Assembly: GCA_964416315.1 (NCBI GenBank)
Contig: CAYQDR010000009.1
Span: forward strand, 5,366 to 69,365
Source of the DNA: CAYQDR01 sp964416315
GTDB lineage: Bacteria; Methylomirabilota; Methylomirabilia; Rokubacteriales; DASRDR01
Reading direction: 5' to 3'
Length of the DNA stretch: 64,000 nucleotides
Shown piece after piece: positions 1 through 7,974 of the stretch. A program made the translations under genes and the position numbers. The notes beneath the pieces are model-generated. The model made no database searches. It worked only from the letters and a program-made list of their open reading frames with translations, and was not told the origin of the DNA. Position 1 is the first letter of the stretch; each line of letters starts with the position of its first letter.

Positions 1-600
1 AGCGGCGCCTTCTTCCTCTGCCCGGATCCCACCTGGACGGCGGCGGCGTTCCGCCAGGCGATCGTGGATGGGCGCGGGATGCTCGGGCTCCTGCGGGGCC
101 GCGGAGTGCCGGTCGGCGTCATCGGCTTCAGCCTCGGCGGGATCGTCGCCCACATCCTGATGGCGGTCGAGCGGGTGGACCTCGGGATCTCGGTGATCAC
201 GGGCGGCGACACGGCCGGCATCGTGTGGCACAGCCCGCTGACGCGAGCGTACCGCGTGGCGATGGAAGCGCGCGGGATCACGCGGAGCCGGCTCCAGGCC
301 CTCTGGGCGACGGGGAACCCGACTCTCTACGCGGATCGGCCCCGGCCGCCGCGGCTCGTCATGCTCGGCGGGCGCTACGACCAGCTCGTGCCCCGGCGGT
401 TCACCGAGGAGCTCTGGCGCGCCCTCGGGGAGCCGCCGATCCGGTGGCTGCCCGCGGGCCACGTGACGGCGTTCCTCTTCCGCCCGGCGATCGTGGCCGA
501 GACGCTTCGCGCCATGGGCCTGCCCGAGGCCGTCGACGCCCGTGAGGGCGCCGGGCGGCGGCCGGCGCCGGCGCTTCGCGAGGCGGGGGAGACCGCGTGA
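1..600 (+). CDS. alpha/beta hydrolase family protein, 5'-truncated
   Basis: The reading frame is open from base 1, so the start lies upstream of the window; 199 residues are visible. It shows the alpha/beta-hydrolase nucleophile elbow GFSLGG (Ser about visible residue 44), a later Asp in GGRYDQLVP and a His in PAGHVT, which together look like an intact Ser-Asp-His triad. The substrate cannot be told; the family covers esterases, peptidases and abhydrolases of unknown role. The stop overlaps the GTG of the next gene by 4 bp, so the two are probably cotranscribed. A GTG at base 64 is in frame but lies within the fold and is unlikely to be the true start. Confidence 0.8.
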   Translation, partial: SGAFFLCPDPTWTAAAFRQAIVDGRGMLGLLRGRGVPVGVIGFSLGGIVAHILMAVERVDLGISVITGGDTAGIVWHSPLTRAYRVAMEARGITRSRLQALWATGNPTLYADRPRPPRLVMLGGRYDQLVPRRFTEELWRALGEPPIRWLPAGHVTAFLFRPAIVAETLRAMGLPEAVDAREGAGRRPAPALREAGETA

Positions 601-989
601 CCCGGCGTGGCGTCCTCCGCGGGCTCGTCGCGGTCGGGCTCGGGCTCGGCGGCCTCCCGCCCGGCGGGGCGGCGCAGCTTCTCAGGCGGTACTCCGGGCG
701 GGTGGAGCGCGTGGATCTCGACGAGGGCCTGGTCGTCGTGGAGGAGCTTGCCGAGAAAGGGCGGCGCCGGCGCCACGAGGTTCACGTCGGCGAGGACACC
801 CCGATCGTCAGCGCCAATCGGCTCCGGCCCTGGGAGATGCGGGGAGCGCGCGCCTACGACGAGGTGGCGGTGTCGCTCGTGGACCTCCTCACGGGAGACT
901 TCGTCGTCGTCGAGTCCGTCGAGGAGGGCGGGATCAAGAGCGCGCGGCGGATCACCATCGTCGAGAGCGCTCCGCGGGCGCGACAGTAG
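597..989 (+). CDS. small secreted protein of unknown function
   Basis: 130 residues starting at a GTG that overlaps the hydrolase stop. The N-terminus carries TRRGVLRGL followed by a Gly/Ala/Leu-rich stretch and ends near GGAAQ, a signal peptide with a possible twin-arginine. The mature part is a short beta-rich domain (repeated V-x-V and D/E-rich segments) and has no enzyme motif I recognise. It resembles small OB-like or DUF5666-type secreted domains only in general character. Function unknown. Confidence 0.7.
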   Translation: MTRRGVLRGLVAVGLGLGGLPPGGAAQLLRRYSGRVERVDLDEGLVVVEELAEKGRRRRHEVHVGEDTPIVSANRLRPWEMRGARAYDEVAVSLVDLLTGDFVVVESVEEGGIKSARRITIVESAPRARQ

Positions 990-993
990 AGCT

Positions 994-1010
994 GGGGGGC
1001 CGCGCCCCCC
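994..1010. terminator. hairpin between convergent genes
   Basis: A perfect 7-bp stem GGGGGGC/GCCCCCC with a 3-nt loop sits in the 56-bp gap between two convergent genes. The T-run after it on the plus strand is weak (GGTCGTTTCC). It may act as a bidirectional terminator; this is inferred from position and structure. Confidence 0.5.
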
Positions 1011-1045
1011 CGGTCGTTTCCTCGCCCCATCGGGCCGGGCGGGGC

Positions 1046-2608
1046 TCAGGGCCGCGCGAGGAACTCCGCGATCTCCTCCACCTGGACTCCGGAGACCGCG
1101 ATCTCCGGCGCGTAGACGACCTCGTCCGCCGCCCAGACCATCGTCCCCTTTGCCTCCTTCGTGATCCCGACGACCTGGTTCAGGAACGTGGCGATGTTGT
1201 CGTTGATGCGGATGGCGTTCGCGCGGAGCGGCGCGACGATCCGCCCGCCGCGGATCACGTAGGAGTCGCCGACGACCGTGCAGGTGAAGTCCCCCGCCCG
1301 GAGGCCGTTGATCGGATACGTGTACCAGATGCGGCCCACGTAGAGACCGTCTCCCACCCGGCGGATCAGCTCGTCGAGCGAGACCGCCGCGCTCCCCTCG
1401 ATCAGCACGTTCGTGGCCGCGATGCCGGGCGGGGTCGAGAAGTGACGGCCGCCCCCGGCGGCGAAGCGGAAGCCGTTCCGGGCCACGAGCCCGCGGGCCG
1501 CCTCGGCGGGCTCGACGCCGAGCTTGGCGCAGGCGTCGGGGTCGCGCAGGAGGCGCTGGGCCTCGTACCAGTTGGTGAGGCAGCCCGCGAGCACGCCGCG
1601 CGTGATCAGCTCGGTCCGCCCCGTCGGCAGTCCCTCGCACGTGATGCGCTTCGACCCCATGAACCCGGGGAGAGCCCCGTGGTCGTAGATCGTGAGGAGC
1701 GGCGACGCCACCGGCCTCCCCCACCGGCCGAGGAACGGCGTGTTTGACGCGTAGAAGGACGAGGCATGGAGCGCCGGCAAGAGGATGTTGTTGAGGAGGT
1801 CGGTGACCGGCTGGTGGCCGAAGATCACCGTGTACCGCCCCGCGGGGACCCGCTCGCCGCCGACGGCGCGGATCGCGTTCTGCGCGGCCTCCGCGCCCGA
1901 CTCCCCGGTGAAGTGATCGAGGCGGGTCCCGGTCGCCCAGCCGGAGCCCTTGGCCTCCATCCGCTCGACCATCGCCGTCACGGACGCCATGATGAGCGTG
2001 GACTCGTCGGCCTGGACGCCGGGGAGGTGGCTGGAGGCGATCGCGACGCGCTCCTGGAGGATCGTGACGTCGCCGCCGAGGATCAGGCCGAGCCGCCGGA
2101 TCCCCGCGTCCGTCCCTGCCAGCTCGGCCAGGCGGGACGAGGCGCGGAAGGTCCGGAGAGTCCCGCCGACGACCGTCCAGCCAGCGGCGACGAGGTCCTC
2201 GTCCGTGATCGCGAGAAGCCGCGGGTCGTGGTAGTCGGCCAGGGTCGGCCGTTCGGGTCCGGGCTTCGGGAGCGAGACGAACGTCGGGTCGTGGACCGCC
2301 CCGGCGCGCGCCTTGGCGAGCGCACGCCGGACGCCGTCGAGCGTGAGGTCGGAGGGCTCCGAGCCGAAGCCCAGGCGCGGGCCCTCGGGCGTCCGGACGA
2401 CCACCTGGAGGCCCAGGCCGTAGGACTCCGTCGACTTGGGCTCCTCGACACCGTTGCACGCGATGTGCGAGGTGTAGTTGAGGCGCGCCAGGAGCTGCCC
2501 GTTCGCCGCGGCGAAGACCTCGCCTTCGGCGATGTCGGGGAATGTCCCGAGGTACGCCTGCGCGTCCGCGACGGCGCGCGCGAGGTCGGCGGTGGTGGGC
2601 ACGGTCAT
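1046..2608 (-). CDS. TldE/PmbA-like partner of a TldD protease
   Basis: 520 residues from an ATG at 2608, preceded by GGGGGG. An upstream in-frame start at 2713 would translate an intergenic repeat and was not used. The protein has the general TldD/PmbA fold pattern (C-terminal GDFTCTVVGDSYVIRGG region, conserved Asn/Gly segments) but no HExxxH metal site, as expected of the TldE/PmbA subunit. In characterised systems TldD and TldE form a heterodimeric metalloprotease that trims peptides such as microcin B17. Here tldD lies just upstream (2856-4424) in the same direction, separated by 247 bp of repeat DNA. The substrate peptide is unknown. Confidence 0.82.
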   Translation of the reverse strand: MTVPTTADLARAVADAQAYLGTFPDIAEGEVFAAANGQLLARLNYTSHIACNGVEEPKSTESYGLGLQVVVRTPEGPRLGFGSEPSDLTLDGVRRALAKARAGAVHDPTFVSLPKPGPERPTLADYHDPRLLAITDEDLVAAGWTVVGGTLRTFRASSRLAELAGTDAGIRRLGLILGGDVTILQERVAIASSHLPGVQADESTLIMASVTAMVERMEAKGSGWATGTRLDHFTGESGAEAAQNAIRAVGGERVPAGRYTVIFGHQPVTDLLNNILLPALHASSFYASNTPFLGRWGRPVASPLLTIYDHGALPGFMGSKRITCEGLPTGRTELITRGVLAGCLTNWYEAQRLLRDPDACAKLGVEPAEAARGLVARNGFRFAAGGGRHFSTPPGIAATNVLIEGSAAVSLDELIRRVGDGLYVGRIWYTYPINGLRAGDFTCTVVGDSYVIRGGRIVAPLRANAIRINDNIATFLNQVVGITKEAKGTMVWAADEVVYAPEIAVSGVQVEEIAEFLARP

Positions 2609-2609
2609 T

Positions 2610-2666
2610 CGAGACCCCCCGCACCCCCGGCCCCTCCCACCCTTCGGGGGGAGGGGAGGGCGCGCG
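2610..2666. repeat. intergenic CCCCTCCC/GGGGAGGGG hairpin repeat (variant of family A)
   Basis: Pyrimidine-rich and purine-rich arms around CCTTCGGGGGGAGG form a hairpin resembling the other family A elements in this window. It directly follows a copy of TTCGAGACCCCCCGCACCC, which recurs at about 2694. It lies in the tldE-tldD gap. Confidence 0.5.
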
Positions 2667-2687
2667 GCCGTGGGCCGTCCCACATCG

Positions 2688-2840
2688 GGCGCGTCATTCG
2701 AGACCCCCCGCACCCTCGCCCCCTACCGATGGGATCGCGGGGACGGCTCGGGCTCGCGCCCTCGCGACGTCGCGCCCCTCCGGTCGCCCTCGGGGGGGGA
2801 GGGGAGCCACCGGCCTCCCGGTGGCCGTCGCGGGGGCTGG
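2688..2840. repeat. dispersed repeat family C, copy 1
   Basis: This stretch between tldE and tldD is similar, in inverted orientation, to 19077-19238. Shared blocks are ACCCCCCGCACCC, GACGGCTCGGGC, CGACGTC and a CGGGGGGGGAGGGG-like tract. No open frame of its own is credible. It looks like a non-coding dispersed element. Confidence 0.6.
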
Positions 2841-2855
2841 TCGGCACAGGGGGTC

Positions 2856-4424
2856 TCATGCGCCCCCGGTGAGCCGGGCGCGGCTCCGCATCGTCGGCCC
2901 CCCGTTGCCGAGGCGCCTGGTTTGCATCGGCTGCCCCTTGCCGCAGTTCGGGATCGGGTAGAGTCGGAGGTCGGTCCCGACGGCGTCCACCTTCGTCAGG
3001 TAGTCCTTCGTGTCGGCCATGATGCCGCCGTCGCGGTAGAGGCGCCCCGGCTGTCCCTGCCGCACCTCGTAGACGCGGCGCGCGGAGATCCGGAAGTTCT
3101 CGCGGCTCTCGGCGATCGAGGGGATCCGGTGGCCGACGAGGTAGAAGCCGTGGTCCACCTCCCGGAGGATCGCCGAGGGGTCGCTGTCGCCGGCCGCGAA
3201 GACCGTGTTCGACATCCGGATGAGCGGGACGAGGGAGGCATCCGTCGCCTTGAAGTGGCCGTTGGGCTCGGCGCCGAGCACGGCCGCCGTCTGGCGGCTG
3301 TTCATGAAGCCGCGGAGCACCCCGTTCTCGACGTGGACGACCCGCCGGCCGGGAGTGCCCTCGTCGTCGTACCGGTAGTGGCCGTAGCCGGGGAGCGCGG
3401 GATCGGAGAAGGCCGTGACCAGCCGCGACGCGATCTGCTCGCCCACCCGGGTGTCTTCGGGGCTCCGGAGCAGCCAGGATCGGCCGGCGTAGGCCGTCTC
3501 CATCTTGAGGGCGCGGTCGAGCTCCGTGGGGTGCCCGACGATCTCGTGGGCGACCAGCGCGTTGTAGTGCGGGTCGGTCACCACGACGACCTCGCCCTCG
3601 GTGGAGGGGAGCGGGGGCGCCTGGGCCAGCTCGAGCGCCTCGCGCGCGAGGTTGCGGGCGAACGCCTGGAAATCGGGGAACTCCGCGTAGGCATCCCGGT
3701 ACCCGCGAGCGAGAACCTCCCAGCCGCGCTGGTGTCCCAGGACGTCGTAGAGCTCCTGGCTCGTGCCGTCGCCCACGGCGACCACGTAGGCCATGCCCTG
3801 CGTGAAGGCGAAGCTCTGGTCGATCGAGGCGCCCTCGGAGGAACAGAACAGCTCGCGCCCGAGCTCCGTCTGGGTGGCGATGGCGCTGTAGCGGAGCGCC
3901 CCGTCGAGACCCGCGACCATCCGCGCGACGTCCGTCGTCAGGCGCAGCAGCTCGCCGAGCGGGACCGTCCGGGGGTCGATCGCGTGGAGCGCGGGCACGA
4001 CGTCGCGGATCGCGGGGACCGGGGCGAGGCGCGTGTCCGCCAGGCTCTCCGCCGCGATCCCGAACTTCTCCCGGGTCTCGGCCTTCGCCTCGCCGTTGGC
4101 GAGGGCGCGGCGGTACGCGCGCTCGAGCCCGTCGCGGACCAGGCGCTCGAGGCGGGGGAGGTCGGCCGCTCCGAGGCTCTGGCCGAAGTACCCGGGGCCG
4201 ACCATCCGCCGCCCGGCCAGCACGCGCACGCCGAACGCGCAGGCGTAGTCGTCGTTCGCGAACTTCGCGGCGCCGTTCTCCGCGGAGGCGACCTTCCCCT
4301 CGACGACCTCGAGCCGGATGTCCGCGTAGTGGAGGTGGGTAAGCGCGCGCGGCGCATCCGCGCACAGCCCGGCCATCGCCTCCTTGACGCAGTCGATCAG
4401 GTCGGTCGTGATCGGGGGGGGCAT
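2856..4424 (-). CDS. tldD: TldD family metalloprotease
   Basis: 522 residues from the ATG at 4424, 14 bp downstream of the moeA stop. The zinc-site motif HEIVGH (residues 293-298, HExxxH) and the surrounding VTDPHYNALVAHE and DDEGTPGRR segments are characteristic of TldD. It should be the catalytic subunit paired with the TldE-like protein at 1046-2608; the complex is a cytosolic peptidase that degrades or matures modified peptides and unfolded fragments. No RiPP precursor or modifying enzyme is visible nearby, so a housekeeping role is as likely as natural-product maturation. A much longer frame upstream overlaps moeA in another frame and was rejected. Confidence 0.9.
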   Translation of the reverse strand: MPPPITTDLIDCVKEAMAGLCADAPRALTHLHYADIRLEVVEGKVASAENGAAKFANDDYACAFGVRVLAGRRMVGPGYFGQSLGAADLPRLERLVRDGLERAYRRALANGEAKAETREKFGIAAESLADTRLAPVPAIRDVVPALHAIDPRTVPLGELLRLTTDVARMVAGLDGALRYSAIATQTELGRELFCSSEGASIDQSFAFTQGMAYVVAVGDGTSQELYDVLGHQRGWEVLARGYRDAYAEFPDFQAFARNLAREALELAQAPPLPSTEGEVVVVTDPHYNALVAHEIVGHPTELDRALKMETAYAGRSWLLRSPEDTRVGEQIASRLVTAFSDPALPGYGHYRYDDEGTPGRRVVHVENGVLRGFMNSRQTAAVLGAEPNGHFKATDASLVPLIRMSNTVFAAGDSDPSAILREVDHGFYLVGHRIPSIAESRENFRISARRVYEVRQGQPGRLYRDGGIMADTKDYLTKVDAVGTDLRLYPIPNCGKGQPMQTRRLGNGGPTMRSRARLTGGA

Positions 4425-4438
4425 CGCGCGGGGGCGGC

Positions 4439-5632
4439 TCAGAGGGGCTCGACGAGGACGGGCTCGCCGGGCTTCACGTCTCCCCGGGGCTCCTCGAGGA
4501 TGATGAGGCAGTTGGCCGCCACCATCGAGGAGAGGATCCCGGAGCCCTGGGGTCCGGTGGTCGAGACTTCCCAGCCGTGCTCGGTGAAGCGGAGGATGCC
4601 GCGCTTGAACTCCCGGCGGCCCGCCTTCTTCCGCATCGGCTCGGTCGCGACCGCGATGAAGCGCGGGGGGTCGAGCTCCCGCCGGCCCGACAGGCGCCAC
4701 AGGGCCGGGCGGACGAAGAGGAGGAAGCAGAGCATCGACGCGACCGGGTTGCCCGGGAGGCCGAAGAAGTGGCTCTCGCCGATCTTCCCGACGGCGAGGG
4801 GGCGGCCGGGCTGCATCGCGACCTGCCAGAAGTCGACGCCGCCGATCTCGGCGAGCACGTCCTTGACGAGATCGTAGACGCCGACGGAGACCCCACCCGA
4901 GGTCAGGATGACGTCGGCCGCGTCGGCCGCCTCGAGGAGGCGCGCCCGCAGGACGTCGCGGATGTCCGGCACGATCCCGAGGTCGAGCGAGGCGCCGCCC
5001 GCGGCCTCGACCAGACCCAGGAGCGAGAAGCGGTTGGCGTCGTAGATCTGGCCGGGCTTCCGGGGCAGCCCGGGCTCGACCACCTCGTCGCCCGTGGAGA
5101 GGAGGGCGACACGCGGCCGCGCGTGGGCCCAGACGTCGGGGAGGCCGAGAGAGGCGACGAGCCCCAGCTCCTGCGGGCGCAGGACGCACCCTCGCGGGAG
5201 GACCACGGTGCCGGCGCGGACGTCCTCGCCCCGCGCGCGGACGTTGGCGCCCGGCGGGACCGCGGCGAGCCGCACGCCCCCGTCCTCGCGCTCGGCCAGC
5301 TCCTGAGGGACGACCGTGTCCGCGCCGGGGGGTATCGGCGCGCCGGTCATGATCCGGACCGCCTCCCCGGGACCGACCGTGTCGTCTGAGACCGAGCCGG
5401 CCGGCAGGTCGCGGATCACGCGGAGCCGCGCGCGCCCGTCCGCGACGAGGTCGGTGGCCCGCACGGCGTAGCCGTCCACCGCCGAGTTGTCGGCCGGCGG
5501 GACGTCGAAGGGCGCCTCGATGTCGCGGGCCAGGACGCGGCCGAGGGCGTGGGCGACCGCGACCGCCTCGGGAGAGGTCGGGCGCGCGACCTCGGCGAGG
5601 ATCCGCGCCCGCGCGTCGGCGACGGAGATCAT
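4439..5632 (-). CDS. moeA: molybdopterin molybdotransferase
   Basis: 397 residues from the ATG at 5632 (MISVADARARIL), matching normal MoeA length. Hallmarks in order: DNSAVDGYA, MTGAPIPPGAD, STGDE (molybdopterin-binding domain), TSGGVSVGVYD, GLPGNPVAS and a C-terminal domain IV ending VLVEPL. MoeA inserts molybdate into adenylated molybdopterin in the cytosol. The cofactor fits the two molybdenum hydroxylases of this window (39887-42214 and 54464-56821). Transcription probably starts at the divergent promoter at 5645-5651, giving a leader of only a few bases. Confidence 0.95.
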   Translation of the reverse strand: MISVADARARILAEVARPTSPEAVAVAHALGRVLARDIEAPFDVPPADNSAVDGYAVRATDLVADGRARLRVIRDLPAGSVSDDTVGPGEAVRIMTGAPIPPGADTVVPQELAEREDGGVRLAAVPPGANVRARGEDVRAGTVVLPRGCVLRPQELGLVASLGLPDVWAHARPRVALLSTGDEVVEPGLPRKPGQIYDANRFSLLGLVEAAGGASLDLGIVPDIRDVLRARLLEAADAADVILTSGGVSVGVYDLVKDVLAEIGGVDFWQVAMQPGRPLAVGKIGESHFFGLPGNPVASMLCFLLFVRPALWRLSGRRELDPPRFIAVATEPMRKKAGRREFKRGILRFTEHGWEVSTTGPQGSGILSSMVAANCLIILEEPRGDVKPGEPVLVEPL

Positions 5633-5644
5633 GGGCGGTGACGG

Positions 5645-5651
5645 TATTATA
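5645..5651. promoter_or_regulatory. symmetrical divergent -10 element between moeA and the RDD gene
   Basis: The 7-mer TATTATA holds TATTAT on the plus strand (5645-5650) and the perfect consensus TATAAT on the minus strand (5651-5646), flanked by CGG and CCG. The moeA ATG lies 13 nt from its hexamer and the RDD ATG 11 nt from its own. No clear -35 is visible in either direction. One symmetrical -10 could therefore serve both genes, producing nearly leaderless mRNAs. Confidence 0.6.
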
Positions 5652-5661
5652 CCGTTTGCCC

Positions 5662-6159
5662 ATGGACGCGAGCGCGTGGCCCGCGGCGCCGGAAGGCGCC
5701 CAATCCGACTCCGCCGGTGCCCCTCCCCCGGCGGGCGTTCTGCGGCGGGCCGCGGCGCTGGTGGTGGACCTGGCCGTCGTCGGCGCGCTGCTCGAGATCG
5801 GGCTCGCGCTCGCATCCTTGCTGGCGCGGCGCGCGCTGGTCGCCCAGGCTCTGGTCCAGGCCTGCGTCCTCGTCGTGCCGAACGCCTACTTCGTCCTCGG
5901 CCACGGGACGGATGGCCGGACCCTCGGAAAGCTGTTCCTCGGTGTGCGGGTGGTGGGGAGCGGCGGGGGCCCGATCGGCTACCTCCACGCGCTCGGTCGC
6001 CAGGCGGCGTGGTGGCTGTCCGTCCTCCTCTTCGGCGCGGGCTTCGCCGTCGCGGCCTTCCGGCGCGACCACCGCGCGCTCCACGACCTCCTGGCGGGGA
6101 CGCGCGTGGTGCGCGTGGTGAGGGGCTTCGGCCACTCTGCTATCATGGGACCGAAATGA
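5662..6159 (+). CDS. RDD family membrane protein
   Basis: 165 residues from the ATG at 5662 (MDASAWPAAPEG). RDD-family features: an early Arg and Asp in the first membrane helix (LRRAAALVVDLAVVGALL), GRTLGKLFLGVRVV, a third hydrophobic helix WWLSVLLFGAGFAVAAF and the closing RDHRALHDLLAGTRVV. The family consists of three-helix inner-membrane proteins of mostly unknown function, some implicated in ion transport. The stop overlaps the xdhC start (ATGA). Confidence 0.85.
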   Translation: MDASAWPAAPEGAQSDSAGAPPPAGVLRRAAALVVDLAVVGALLEIGLALASLLARRALVAQALVQACVLVVPNAYFVLGHGTDGRTLGKLFLGVRVVGSGGGPIGYLHALGRQAAWWLSVLLFGAGFAVAAFRRDHRALHDLLAGTRVVRVVRGFGHSAIMGPK

Positions 6160-7280
6160 GCGTGGAGCTTTTCCGCCGAGCGCTCGAGCGACTGGAGGGT
6201 GGTGGCCGGACGGCGCTCGCGACGGTCGTCGCGACGAGCGGCTCGACGCCCCAGAAGGTCGGGGCGCGCCTGCTCGTCACGGGCGGCGAGGGCGCGGCCG
6301 GGACGCTCGGGGGCGGCGCGGTCGAGGCCGAGGCGATGCGGGAGGCCGCCGCGCGGCTCGGCGGAGGTGAGCCCGTGCTTCGGGAGTATGCGCTCTCGAC
6401 GGGCACGGACGAATGGGGGCTCGCCTGCGGGGGAACCATGGTCGTCTTCATCGAGCCGCTTCGCGAGAGCGCCCTCGGCTGGCTCCGCGACGTGGCCGGG
6501 GCCGCGGCACGCGGGGAGCCGGTCGCGCTCGTGACGCTGGTCCGGGGCCCGCGGGCCGGGGCGCGGCTCCTCGTGCGGGAAGGGGAGGCGGCGGGGAACC
6601 TCGGCGATCCGGTGCTCGAACGCGAAGCCGCGGAGCTGGGCCGTCGGGTCCTCGCGCGCGAAGGGGCGGAGCTCGTCGCCGTCGCCGGCACGAGCCTCTA
6701 CGCGGAGGCCTTCGCGCCGACGCCGGCGCTCGTCGTCGTGGGGGCGGGGCACGTGGGCAAGGCCCTGGCCACGCTCGGCCGGTTCCTGGGGGTGCGTGTG
6801 ACCGTGATCGACGACCGGGCCGAGTACGCGAGCCGCGGGCGCTTCCCCGAGGCGGACGAGGTGATCGCGGCGCCGGTCGGCGAGGCGCTCCGGCGCCTCC
6901 GTGTCGCGCCGGGGACGGCGGTCGTCGTCGCCATGCGCAACCACGACCTCGACTACGAGGCGACGGAGGCCGCGCTGCGGACGCCGGCCCGCTTCGTCGG
7001 CTTGATCGGCTCGCGCCGCAAGGCGATCCTGGTAGCGGAGCGCCTCCTGGCCGAGGGGCTCGCGGCCGAGCGGGTGCGGGCGCTCCGGAGCCCCATCGGG
7101 CTCGACATCGGGGCGCGGACCCCCGAGGAGATCGCGCTCTCGATCCTCGGCGAGTGGATCATGCTCCGGCAGGGGGGGCGCGGTGCGCCCCTCCAGCTCG
7201 GCGAGGAGCTGTTCGCCAAGGCCGCCGCGCGCGCCGGCACGGCCGGTGCCGCCCGTCGCCCGGACGCGACGGGTGCCTGA
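6156..7280 (+). CDS. XdhC/CoxF family molybdenum-hydroxylase maturation protein
   Basis: 374 residues from the ATG overlapping the RDD stop. N-terminal XdhC-CoxI domain (TSGSTPQKVGARL, GTLGGGAVE, LACGGTMVVFIEP) and C-terminal Rossmann XdhC-C domain (VVVGAGHVGKALA, VTVIDDR, FVGLIGSRRK, PIGLDIGARTPEEIALSI). XdhC proteins bind sulfurated Mo cofactor and deliver it to xanthine-dehydrogenase/CO-dehydrogenase-type enzymes. A second homologue closes the cox cluster at 60921-62087. A TATCAT hexamer 9 nt before the ATG might provide an internal promoter, but this is weak. Confidence 0.92.
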   Translation: MSVELFRRALERLEGGGRTALATVVATSGSTPQKVGARLLVTGGEGAAGTLGGGAVEAEAMREAAARLGGGEPVLREYALSTGTDEWGLACGGTMVVFIEPLRESALGWLRDVAGAAARGEPVALVTLVRGPRAGARLLVREGEAAGNLGDPVLEREAAELGRRVLAREGAELVAVAGTSLYAEAFAPTPALVVVGAGHVGKALATLGRFLGVRVTVIDDRAEYASRGRFPEADEVIAAPVGEALRRLRVAPGTAVVVAMRNHDLDYEATEAALRTPARFVGLIGSRRKAILVAERLLAEGLAAERVRALRSPIGLDIGARTPEEIALSILGEWIMLRQGGRGAPLQLGEELFAKAAARAGTAGAARRPDATGA

Positions 7281-7974
7281 CGCCGCACCCGCCCCGCGCG
7301 GGGCGGCCCTCCCGATCGGGCTCCGGAACCGCCTCGCCGAGCTGATCCTCGACGCCTTCGACCGAGCCGAGGCCCGGGAGACCCTGGCGGCGCTCGGCGC
7401 CTTCTGCCGGAGCGCCGACGGGGTCGTGGGGGCCGGGACCGCCGCCCGACTCGCGACCACGGGCTGGTTCGAGTCGGCGGGACCCGGCCGCGTACGGCTT
7501 CTCGGCGCACACCGGGCCCACCGCGAGGCGCTCTGTCGACGCGCCGCGGCCGCGGCGGGGATGTTCGCCGCGCGCCCGGCGCTCCCCGGGGGCCGGGGCC
7601 TCGCCGGCCTGCTCGAGCGGGCGGCGCTCCTGGCCGGGGCCGGCCTCTACTTCGAGGTCCACGAGTGGCTGGAGCCGGCCTGGATACGCGCCGAGGGCGC
7701 GGAGCGTACGGCGCTCCAGGGGCTGATCCAGGTGGCCGTGGGGCTCCACCACGCGCAGCAACGGAACCGCGAGGGTGCGATCTCGCTCCTCACGGAGGGG
7801 CTCGCCAAGCTCGAGCACGCCCGGCCGGCGCTGCCCCTCGACACGGCGGCCTGGGAGGGCGGGCTCGTGGCCGCGGTGGCCGCCCTCCGGGACGGGAAAG
7901 CGGCGCCGCCCGTTCCCGCCTGGCCCTGCCCGGGGCGGAGGTCGCCGAGGGAGGCCGCATGGCGCTCGTCCTGA
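7273..7974 (+). CDS. DUF309 domain protein
   Basis: 233 residues from a GTG at 7273 overlapping the xdhC stop; earlier starts would lie inside xdhC. The C-terminal part has the DUF309 signature YFEVHEWLEPAW followed by ALQGLIQVAVGLHHAQQRN and GLAKL. The N-terminal 90 residues are an extra helical region absent from minimal DUF309 proteins. The family is helical and has no established function. The 3' end overlaps the next gene by 16 bp, implying translational coupling. Confidence 0.8.
   Translation: MPDAAPAPRGAALPIGLRNRLAELILDAFDRAEARETLAALGAFCRSADGVVGAGTAARLATTGWFESAGPGRVRLLGAHRAHREALCRRAAAAAGMFAARPALPGGRGLAGLLERAALLAGAGLYFEVHEWLEPAWIRAEGAERTALQGLIQVAVGLHHAQQRNREGAISLLTEGLAKLEHARPALPLDTAAWEGGLVAAVAALRDGKAAPPVPAWPCPGRRSPREAAWRSS

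Noticed and set aside
375..2624. Long 749-residue minus-strand frame and similar long frames opposite real genes
   Set aside because: They are Arg/Pro-rich shadow frames caused by high GC, overlapping well-supported genes in other frames with no family motifs.
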